Assembly (NCBI GenBank): GCA_024449915.1
Contig: JAMZAV010000166.1
Location: 744,001 to 808,000 of the forward strand
Length of the DNA stretch: 64,000 nucleotides
Direction: 5' to 3'
DNA from: Sweltsa coloradensis
Taxonomy: Eukaryota; Arthropoda; Insecta; Plecoptera; Chloroperlidae
Shown: positions 37,101 to 49,100 of the stretch, one piece after another
How the letters are laid out: every line of letters begins with the position of its first letter
How positions within the stretch are numbered: the first letter of the stretch is position 1
The notes under the pieces: generated by a model
Database searches by the model: none
Told to the model about the DNA's origin: nothing
The model's input: only the letters and a program-made list of their open reading frames with translations
Program-made: the position numbers and the translations under genes

Positions 37101-40100
37101 ACGTACATCGCTTCATCACCACACATATACATACATTGTAAAGAAAGAACTAAGAAGCTATCCCGAGCTCATCGAACCGTTGTAATATTGCATTGTTGTT
37201 AAGAGACACGACATTTTCTTGGTACTAGTATTTAGCATAGCCTGCTTTTCTGTCTCATTCTGCCATTTCCGCATAAAAAGTGTAATAATCATTATACGTC
37301 GCCGTTTCCTGCTTCTGGCAGGGTCAGCTTGGGTTTAGGTTTCCTATTCCATCCCTTCTCGTCTTGCCTACTGTGCTCCTCAGGAGTCTCATCTCATTTT
37401 AAAAAGTGTAATATTTTTACAGAAAAAATAATAGTTAATAAATTTTTTATTTTTTATTTTGAGTCTTCTCTCCGGAAACCTGAAAACTATTGAAAGATGG
37501 AACAGACTGCTTATAAGAGTTTATATAATCTTATGAGGCAGTATTGAAAGATGGAACAGACTGCTTATAAGAGTTTATATAATCTTATGAGGCAGTATTG
37601 AAAGATGGAACAGACTGCTTATAAGAGTTTATATAATCTTATGAGGCAGTATTGAAAGATGGAACAGACTGCTTATAAAAAAATTAAATTTTTACCGTGG
37701 GAAACCTGTTATAGGGTGCAATTAGCCCCTCTTCAGGTGAACTAGGTATGTGCGGATAGGAAATTGTGAAGGGATGTCCGAGGGCTGTTTAAGAGGACTC
37801 AATCCCTTGCATTCGCCTTAACGACTGAGGAAAACCTCGGAAAAAACCTTCAGTCAGGATTGCCGGTCTCGACGGGATTCGAACTCGGGACCTCCCGAAT
37901 CAGAGTCGAGCGCTTAGCGCCCGAGCCAACACTGTCGGAGACTGCTTACTAGGAAAACGCTAAAGTCCCGCCGCGTTGATGGATGAGCTTTTAAAAATGT
38001 TTAGTTTGCATGGGATATCTTTACTTTTGCAAGTTCTTTGTTTTGCTGCCTACGCAATACGCATTGTAGCTGATTGTTGTCAAGTTTCTTTTGTTACCTG
38101 TCAATTGGTATTATTTTCCGTAAAAAACTTATATTAAAAGCTTTATTTCTATAGATTTTGGCTAACTATTTAAACTTTTTCTTTTAAAAGGTACTACATC
38201 ACCATAACCTTAATGTCCATGTATAATATGAACGTTGTAGCCCCACCAGTTTGGTCAGAATTGGCCCAAATGGCACGAAAATATCGCACAAAAAATCAAA
38301 AAACTTATATTAAAAGCTTTATTTCTATGGATTCTGGCTAACTTTTTCAACTTTTTCTTTCAAAAGGTCCTACATCACCATAACCTTAATGTCTATGTAT
38401 AATATGAACGTTGTAGCCCCACCCGTTTGGTCAGAATTAACCCAAATGTCACGAAAATATCGCACTAAAAATCGAAAAAAATCGTAAAAGTACGATATTC
38501 ATGAGAAATATTTCTTCGATTGTACCCAAAAACAATACACCTCTAAGTTCAGAGATTTCGAAGGTCCTGTCAAATTTTCATCAAGATCGGATATGCCGTT
38601 TGCCTGGTAGAGAGTTAACAAACAGACAAAAAAACAAAAAAAAAAAAAAAACAAAACAAAACACCCGAGCTAAATTTTTTGGGGGTCAGTGAAATTGAAG
38701 TCTTCGCTTCGCTCATCCAATAAGAGTTTACATAATCTTATGAGGCAGTATTGAAAGATGGAACAGACTGCTTATGAGAGTTTACATAATCTTATGAGGC
38801 AGTATTGAAAGATGGAACAGACTGCTTATGAGAGTTTACATAATCTTATGAGGCAGTTATTTTCTAATGTAGGCTTAACAAGTATACTAGAGTGCAAACA
38901 GTACTTACATTGGCCTGGTTAGCATTTACAGTATCAACATCGTTACGGAATGTGAATGAGACTCGATTGGATGGCGAGATGACGTAAACTTTCACTCCAG
39001 CGGTATCGGTGTGTCCATCACCACCCTCTAAACACATCAAACAAGGTTTTCAAATGTGTAGAGTGCCCTCACATAATGATGTGAAGCGTCAGACACAATA
39101 TGCATCACATGATAGCGGAGACTTTATATCTTGTATAAGCAGATAGCAATTAGGAAACTTACATGCGTAAGTGACCAGTTAATTGCCAAAAATACAACAT
39201 TAAAACAAATTAATAACAATGACAAAATGTCCAAGTTTAAGATTTGTAATGCAAGCTAACCTGTGTCAGTAGCCCTAACTTGAAACTCGAAATAGCCAGA
39301 CATCTGATCGTTGGGATCAAACATGAGTGTGAGGTCTCCCGAGGTGCGATCGAGGCTGAAGGCGCCATCTTTGATACTCTCGAGACTGGGGTGAGAGACG
39401 TGGACCGGTTGCAACATCTCGAAAGTCACGGAGTCATTTTCATCAGGATCGGTTGCCTTAAACATAGGTTTTCAAGCTGCAACTTAACGATTTTTTTTCA
39501 TTTATAACATACACAGACTAATTCACACATAGAGGCATTGTATTCAACATAAGTATAAATTCAAAATTAAAAGTTTATCCACTCAATCACAAAAACTGTT
39601 TTTCAGTGCGGCACTTAAAATTAAAACGGCTCTAGCTACCCTGCCAACCCATCGAGCAAATAGTAGGGGAGCAAGAGGTATGATTTTTTTTCCCGTGCAT
39701 CTTTCGTGGAAGAGTTGTATTCTATGAGGTAGTAAACAAGTATCTTGCACTTGCGACAACCTAACACGATTTTTAAGAAGGATGATTTTTTTATTTCGTG
39801 TGCCATTCGTGGTAGAGTATTGCGGTAAACTGTATTCTCTTAAGTTATAGCAAACAAGTTTTTTGCACCTAACTTGCAGGCCCTGTTAGGCTTCAGATGG
39901 CGTCGGGGGCGTCGCGACGCCCTATAACTTTTTTTTAAGAGGGATTATTTTTTTATCTTGTGTGCTTTTGTGATGGAGTATTTCGGTAAACTGTATTCTA
40001 TTAAGACTGTTTGCCAAGCTCGGGCCAACTTTTTTTACAATGTTAAATGCCCATTTAAAAACCGCTCGATCGTCAAATCCAGGTAATTTCACATACAGAA

Positions 40101-43100
40101 CGTACCACTTTTTTACCTTTAATTTTTATCCAAAAATCTGCATTTTTGGAAGGCTTTTCACAAAGGATGAGCGCGTGTCTCTATCAAAGGCGATTTTGAA
40201 ATTTCAAGAAATGTCTCTTACACAAATTTGGGAAATTACTACAAATTAACAGTTTGGTGTCATATTTACGGTCAGTTTATAAGAAAAGTGAGCAGAATTT
40301 GGAAAATGTGCCTTGATAACAACTATTTCACGTTCTTACTTAACATTTTGGTACAAACCACAACCCGATAGGACAAATGATAGAGCTTCCAAGTGATCGC
40401 TCACTCGTCGATTGCGTCGGGGCCTGCAGGGTTGGCTTGGTCGCTTTGATTTAAAGTCCCCCACTGAAAATCAGTTATATAACTGAGTGGGTAGACTCTA
40501 AATAAAATTTATTTATTTATTTATTTTATTTATCCTGACTTTACCTCTGCGTTCTGCGTCAAAGCATGGTTTTCTCGAGCTTAGCCAACAGTCTTTTTTA
40601 AGTTTTTAGCACTTTCCTTGCAGGTCATGCTACAGAGGGCGTCGGGGGCGTCGCGACGCCCTATTACGTTCATAAAGATGCATGATTGTTTATCTCATGC
40701 ACCTTTCGGTAAACTGTACCTCTTCTAAACCTAAACCTCTTCTTCTCTTCTTTTAATGAATTATTTTAAAAAGACACAACCATACCTCGTTTGCATGTCA
40801 AGAACGATGTTCATACCTGAAGAGAACCGCATGTGCAATGAACTTACCTTCAACGTGACGATGACAAAGTTGCCGTTCTTGTCTCCGGTCGCGATACCAC
40901 CAGAGAACACTTTCCTTTCAAACACAGGAGGCGAATCATTCAGATCCTCGATCTAAAATAACATTAAAACAAAATAACATTTAGTGTGTTCTTGAACCTT
41001 CGATACAATTGTCACTTCCAAATCAATAAGCTTTTTAGTCGATGGAGCGCAGCGACTGAAGTCTACAATTCAGCTCAAACGGCGCTTATTCTGTCCCTGT
41101 GTTTGTGACTGACTGACTTACTGACTGACTGTGTACGCCGAAAACCAGTCGAATCGCTGAACCTATTGCGCTGAAATTTTAAACGAACATCCGGTACGAG
41201 TTTACTGAGAACTTTTAACAAAATCAGCATCACCAATCAAATCAAATCAAATAAATTGTATTTAGAGTCTACCCACTCAGTTATATATATAATATATATC
41301 CGTTGCGATTTCTACCAACATTCAGGTCGTGAAGGCATGCAGTGACCAAGGTGTGTCGAATCTTACACGCTCAAGGTTCCCCAGCATTCCGCTGGGAGAT
41401 TAAGTAATCCTTGCAATCTTTACACGTATTTCGTACTGACTATGTTTTCCATAATACTGTATATGCATTTCAAATCATGTTCTATCATTTTCAAAACATG
41501 TCCACTGAATCCAGAAATGAAAAAAATCTATCCCGACCTTGTTTGAACCCGGGTCTCCTACATGCCGAGTATAAAGGCACCTTAGCCAACTAGATTAGGA
41601 AAATGACGAAGTCGTTGTTAGACGAGTGAGCGAGTCATGTGTCTTCTAGTACCCAGGAACATTTTTAAGGTTGGTTGATATATAGGAAAAAATGATAGGG
41701 TTTTGAGTTGATTTGTTGTTAGGGCGCGTCAACTGTAAGGCCATAATGGTCACTCTAGCCTATGACAGATTATGGAGAAAAGACCAACGCTGTCTAGATA
41801 CAGCCTTAGGTATAGGGGGAGAAAAGGGAATGATACCGGGTACTTAACACATGGCTCACTCACTCGTCTAACAACGACTTTGGCGTTTAAAAAGTTTTGT
41901 TTTTCTTTTGAATTAAATTTTTGTAGGATGCCCGCTGTAGGGTATACACATCAGGTTTAACCGGTGTGACCCTCTTCAGGTGACTAACTAGGTACCGCAC
42001 TGTTTTGGCTATATCTCCTGAACTAATAGAGATATCACCATCTAGTTTGATTAATTCATTTTTAGACATACCATTATATCACCTTTGCCTTGTGTGCATC
42101 TCGGCATTTTGTTGCGGGTGGCGGTGGGTCGAGGTCAAAGGTCACGCGGGTAACGCGCGCAGCATTGCACTGTTTTGGCTATAGATACTAATAGTTTTGG
42201 CAATATCTGCTGAACTAATAGAGATATTACCCTCTAGTTTGTTTATTATTCAGTTGTAGAAATAACATTCTATTACCAATGCGTTGTTTTCATCTCGGAA
42301 TTTGGTGAGTGTGGCGGTGGGCGGAGGTCAAAGGACACGAGCGTGCTGGCTAACTTGTTATGGCTGTATTTCCTGAACTAATAGAGATATTACCCTCTAG
42401 TTTGGAAAATTTATTCTTGTAAATACTATGTTACACTACTTGGTGGATGTTCGATTAAAATGTTTTAAATTAATATGAAATAAAAACGTGCTTTGCAATA
42501 AAGTATAATCAACATTATCGTTATTGTTATTTTGTCCTTCATAGCAATATTTAAAATTATTGAACGTAACATGTATTTTAAGTATTCGCAATTGATAATC
42601 TAGTTACACTCAAATCTAATTAGTATTACTATCCATAATATGAAATGAAAAATGGTGTGTTTGTTTGTATAATGCAACCTAGGTTTGCTGCCAACGCTTC
42701 CTAATAACTGAATGAACCAATGAACCAAAGTATTGCTGTTACCAATGAAAAGATAATATATACCATGCGATATATCTTGTGATGATTGGTATCTCGTCGC
42801 TCATACAAGGATTCTATATGGTCAGCTTCATCACTATCTTCAAAGTTCATGCAGTGAGACAAATATAAGCATGAATCGACACACTGCAATCCTCCTTTGC
42901 GACAAACACAATGCCTTGTCCCCCACTAAAAATCAGCTATATGACTAATTGGGTAGACTCTAAATACGGATTTATTTATTTATTGTATTTATTAATTTAT
43001 ATTTTATAGCCAGATTCTGAACACCCACAAGATATTAAGTTGAAGTCTTTTGTGTATACACCTAAGAACTGTAATTTCGGGTGGGTTTCAATATTGGTGG

Positions 43101-46100
43101 AGGTATTTCGCTTTAGGCCCACACCTATTTAATAAAAAATATATTATAATACATCTGAATAGTGTTTTCTACAAAGTAACCAGGTGAGTGATGTACGAGC
43201 TTTTAAAAGTCTCTGTCTGACTTTTTCTTCTTAAATTCCCCCCCCCCCCCCCACCACCCCCCCCCCACCACCACTCTATATCAATACAATATAGGGGTTC
43301 GAGACACCAATCGTCTTTGAAACAAGCAGGTTGATGATTTTATGCCAGACATAAACCGATCACCAATCGATTTTGATAAAAAATAAAACTTCAAAAAATT
43401 GTTTAACTAATAACGTAGTTGAAATATGTAGCCTGAGTGTTACAAAATGCGTTTTTTGCCGAGTGTCTACGATCAAAACTGAGCGATTTATAAAAGTATT
43501 GTTGTTCTAGTTCTAGTGGAAGCCTTATCAAATATCTACATTCAATAACACAATACATTTCATAATTTCGAACAACATATTAAGACCAGGTTATAATATG
43601 CTTATTGTATATTTTGTTTTAAGGCATATAACATTTTTATCACAATAGATATTTTATGAACAGTAGAAAAAAATTTCGAACCTAATGCGGTCAATTAGCA
43701 CTACCCTTCTTAGCTGATACCTGTCGAAGTGCCTGTCAGGGCTCACATTTGACATACTATAGTTAATTGGTAGCACCTTAGGTAACACCATAGCAATTAA
43801 CGCTATTAAAAATAAGTGGCGTGCGGGTACCTGAAATTTCGAGTCAGGTCGGGTATTGGAGGCCGGCCGATTACTTTATTGGTGGAGGTGCCGGTCCGGA
43901 ATTTTTGAATTTGTAGCACCATTCATTACAAATACAGATCATACAGTACAAATAAATTGGGGGGGGGGAAATCTTATTGTAAAATTACTCACAAGTAAAA
44001 CTAAGTTTCCATTTTTACATGCAATGGTCTATTCCCGAAAACCCGAGGCAGTTTAGTACCCGAACCCGAACCCTACCCGACTCCAGTGGCGTGGCGAACT
44101 ACTAAGAGTGATCGGTGCCTCCAATATTTTAACTATACCCACCCCCTACTTTCGTGGGCAACAAGGGGGTCTGGGGGCGTGCCCCCAGTTTAGCCCCGCA
44201 GGGATTTGTTTCAATTTTGATGATCCTAGAATGGATTTGGTGCGTTTTAGCAGCAATTAATATGATTTTCGAGATGTTGATAGCCTCACTTTTATGTAAT
44301 GAAATTTTAATGAAATCGCTGATTTTTTTTTCTGTTGAACTCATATAAAACCAACGGTTTATCATTCTTTTTAGTCTTCCACAGTTTAGCCCCGCAGGGA
44401 ATTTTTTCAATTTTGGTCATCCTAGAATGGATTTGGTGCGTTTTACCAGCAATTAATATGATTTTATAGATGTTGATAGCCTATTTTTATGTAATTAAAT
44501 TTATGAAATAGCTGAAAATATTATGTTTTCTTTTTGAACTCATAAAGCCAACGGTTTGTTATTCTTTTTTGTCTTCCCCAGATTAGCCCCGCAGGGAATT
44601 TTTTAATTTTGGTGATCATAGAATGGATTTGGTGCTCTTTACCGGCAATTAATATGATTTATTAGACGAGTGAGCAAAGCGAATGAGGATTACTATTCAA
44701 GATAAACGGCGCTTATTCTGTGACTATGCGTGTGTGTGCTAGTGTGTACTATAAAAATCAGCCGAATCGCTGAACAGATTGCGCTTATGTTTTAATTGTT
44801 GAACTGTTGAGCCAACGGTGTGTTATTCCTCTTCTCCTCCTCGCAGCGGCATAGCCAGAATTTGGGAAAAAATACACATGGAAAGTAATCAATGAAGAAT
44901 TTAGTACCTACAAGAGGAATCCGGGGGCCTTCCCATTTGAAAAAAATGTATGTCCTAGATCGTTAGATAATCTGTGCATTTTGGAAATCAATTTAGTTAT
45001 TTTGTTCGTTATCTCCGTTTATTGGCAGAGCCATTATTTGGGATTTAGGAAAACTACTGAAACGCATAATAATGAAAACTAGGGGCTCCGTGGGCTTGTT
45101 TCCGGGAAAATGATTATTTAAGTTAATTTGGTACAAATCTGTGAGTTTTGAAGGAACACTTTGTTAGCAATATTCGAAGAGAAAAGATACGATTAATTCT
45201 TTTACGGACAAACTTGCTGTCTCGATTTCATTGAAATCAATGCTCTTTTATCTAGAAATTGTACTGGAAATAATTCAATTCAAATAGGTCCAAGAACGAA
45301 AATGTTCTAGACTTCCTCCATGCCACCAGCTGTTATTTAATTTATAAATTCCTCAAATCAATCTATTCAATCAAATGAAAGCAGTTATAGTATGACGAAC
45401 GTGTCTATTCATTTAGCATAATTGTTGGATTGCTACCTGTTATAAGTTGAGTTGAGAACTACTGGATGAATATCCATCATGCATGTTGTCTGCACTTTTA
45501 CTAAAAAATCATTTTCATGACAAACTTTTACAACACAGTCCAGTAAAACTCTAATGTAAGTAAAGAGCTGTAGCCACACAATTCAGTAGGTGTGATTATA
45601 GCAATTAAAATAGTCATATAAAGTATATGAAATATTATGATTAGAGCTATGAAAAAATAGCATATATATTCTGAATATTTAGCATTAATTTTTCCAAATT
45701 TAGCATTTTGTAGCATTAATTTTCTTCTTTCCACCAAAACCCCAAATGTGGGAGTTTCTTGTATTTTTAATGGGAATGAATTCAAATTATGCTTTATAGG
45801 AACATTTCAATTCAATGTAGTCACTTTAAACGTTAGAATACAATGCTAAACCAATTCTCAATTGGTATAGATTACCTTATTTTCAGTAAATTTAGCATTT
45901 TGTAGCGTTTTAAAGAATTTATACTCGCTGATTTAGCATCAATAACCTAAAACGCTAAATTTTCATGCCTCTAATTATGATTCATTAAAAAGTAAGGGGT
46001 GGGTGGGTCCCTGGGGGACCACCCCCCACCCCTTTTGGTATCGGTGCCTGGGCTCCGATTTGGTATGTTCGCCACGCCACTGCCCGACTCTAACCTTTAC

Positions 46101-49100
46101 CCGCACAGTCCTACATGAAATCTTTCTAATAACAATTAATAATTTTACAATGTAACCTGAAAAAGTAATGAGATCCCACACAACAAAAATGTAAAAGTAC
46201 AGCCAAACCTAACATAATCAAAAACATTAGGATTTAAAAGAAGGGCCAAGCATCTACACCCTTCTAAATTTTCGCACTCTTAGTACATAAATTCACTAAG
46301 TTACCAGAAATTTTAAACACCGGGAACTTTTATATTAAGAAATAGTTGAAAGAAAATTTTGCAAAGCTTTGCAAGGAAGCAGTCACGAGGGCGTAGAAAT
46401 TTTGGAGGGAAGCTTGGCCTTTCTTTTATATCCCAATGCTTGTGATTCTGTAAGGTTTGACTGTATTTTTGCAAGTATTTCGTTGTGTGTGAGATAAAGG
46501 GTATTGCACCCACCGTGACTGTGACTGAGAGCTGCGACTTGTCATCTGGGTTGATCGTCGGGTTGTCGGGAGGGGCATCGTTGTTGCTGGCAAGGACAGT
46601 AAGAGTGAAAGACGGCGTGACTTCTCTGTCCACCACTTCTACCAGTGACAGCTCGTTTGTGGTCTTGTTAACGGTGAAAACGCCAAAGGCATCGGCAGAC
46701 CCTGTGGCCGAGTTGCTCCTGGCTCCTACGATAAGACGGTAAGAATTCACTTAATTCTATATAATATTATGTGTATACACTAATTACTAGATAACAAGTC
46801 CTTAGTACGGTATGTCGGTATGTCATGTTCCTCTTTGACAAACAATTTAAAATAAACTAGGAAAACGCTTAAGTCCCGCCGCGTTGTTGGATGAGCGTAA
46901 TTGGTGCATTGACCTGCCATGTGTTATGCAGATTTTCTGTTGTTTTGTGAAAAAATTATTACTCAGTCGATTTTTTTTAAATTAAATTAAATTAAATAAA
47001 AAATTAACTTTATTATTTTATTTTTTCTTAATCGTAATTTTAAAAAAAGAAAAAATCGTAAAATTGCTATTTTCATAACAAATAATTATTCGATTGCGCT
47101 CAAATTTTACACGAATATAATAATTCATAAAATTAAGGTTCTGTAAAAAAATCATTACAATAGGATAAAGCATGTAGGTGTTATAAGTGAAAGAATTGTT
47201 TAAAAAAAGAAAAAACCCGTAAAATTTCGATTTTCATGAGAAATAATTTTTCGATTGTTCTCAAATTTCACACGAATATCTTAATTCATAAAATTAAGGT
47301 TCTGTAAAAAAAAAATCATTAAAATAGGATAAAGCATGTAGATGTTACTAGGAAAACGCTTAAGTCCCGCCGCGTTGTTGGATGAGCGTAATTGGTGCAT
47401 TGAGCTGCCATGTGTTATGCGAATTTTCTGTTGTTCTGTGGAAAAATCATTACTAAGTTGAATTTTTTTAAATTAAATTAAATTAAATTAAATTAAATTA
47501 AAAATTAACTTTAATTTTTTAATTTATTAATCGTAATTGTTAAAAAAAATCGTAAAATTGCGATTTTTATAAGAAATAATTTCTCGATTGCGCTCAAATT
47601 TAACACTAATATATTAATTCATAAAATAAGGTTCTGCGAAAAAATCACTACAATCGGATAAAGCATGTATAGGTGTTATAAGTCAAAGAATTGTTTTAAA
47701 AAAGAAAAAAACCCGTAAAATTTCGATTTTTATGATAAATATTTTTTCAATTGCGCTCAAATTTCACAAGAATATCTAAATTCATAAAATAAAGATTCTG
47801 TGCAAAAATCATTAAAATCGGAATAAGCATATAGGTGTTATAAGTCAAAGAAATTTTTAAAAATCGAAAAAAATCGTAAAATTGCGATTTTCATGAGAAA
47901 TAATTTTCCGACTGCGCTCAAAAACGTGGCAGTTCTAAGTTCAGAGATTTCTAAGGCCTACATAAAATTTCATCTCAATCGGAGTATCGGTTTAGCCGGA
48001 TTCGTGCGGACAAACAGACAAAAATACAAAAAGAAAAAAAAAGAAAAAAAACATTCCGGATTTTTTTCTCCAGTGTAGTAGAATGGAATCTTCGCTTCGC
48101 CTCGCTACGCTCGCTACGCTCATCCAATAAGTCGAAGAAATTTTTTAAAAAACGAAAGAAATCGTAAATTTGCGATTTTCATTAGAAATAATTTTTCGAT
48201 TGCGCTCAAAAACGTGGCAGTTCTAAGTTCAGAGATTTCGAAGGCCCCCATAAAATTTCATCGCAATTGGAGTATTGGTTTAGCCGGAATCGTGTTAACA
48301 AACAGCCAAAAATACAGAAAGAAAAAAAAAACATTCCGGATTTTTTTCTCCAGTGTAGTGAAATGGAATCTTCGCTTCGCTCGCTACGCTCGCTACGCTC
48401 ATCCAATTATGTGTAAACCTTAGTAGCAACGAGTTATGATAACTGAAGACTCGCGTGTAATATGCGTTTAGATTCTAGTTTCTTAGTATTACCTTAAATT
48501 TACTCGTTATACATTTAAACATGAACATATCAGTACCGCTAGAACGTAAAGACTAAATAGATTAATATTAACAAGCTAGTGTATTCCTTTCCAATCATAA
48601 GGAATTACTATGTGAGATTTTACGTTTAAAGTGTAATTAGTTTACGCTATCATTCTCCACAGCACTTAATTTAATGTTTTACAAGATTTTCGGTCAGCTC
48701 ATGGATACCAATTAAATGTATAATGTATTGTTTGGTAATTAATTGATAAAAATACTTGATTGATTGATTGATTGGTCGATTGATTGATGATGAGACATCA
48801 GTAAATTTGATTCTATAGTTCGAACCGTGATCATACAGACGGTGTTGGCTCGAGCGTTAAGCTCGCGACTCTGATTCGGGAGGTCCCGGATTCAAATCCT
48901 GTCGAGACCAGCAATTCTGACTGAAGGTTTTTCCGAGGTTTTCCTCAGTCGTTAATGCCAATGCAAGGGATTGAGTCCTCTTAAACAGCCCTCGGACATC
49001 CCTTCACAATTGTCCTATCCGTAACATACCTAGTTTGACACCTGAAGAGGGGCATGAATTGCACCCTGGACAGCTAGGCTTCCTACAAAAATTATTTTAT

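Larger units (their letters stand above)
43815..46110. mobile_element. Older hAT-like element hosting the 44084-46082 insertion
   Basis: The outer ends share GTGCGGGTA in inverted order, and both carry repeated CCCGA/TCGGG text. The left part contains TTGGTGGAGGTGCCGG. No clear target duplication was found, so the ends are approximate. Confidence 0.45.

Noticed and set aside
37486..38860. CRISPR-like array
   Set aside because: Direct repeats are contiguous 54-bp minisatellite units without unique spacers, in a eukaryotic genome.
43240..43275. Poly-C run with CCACCACC as a structured element
   Set aside because: Simple low-complexity tract; no further support.
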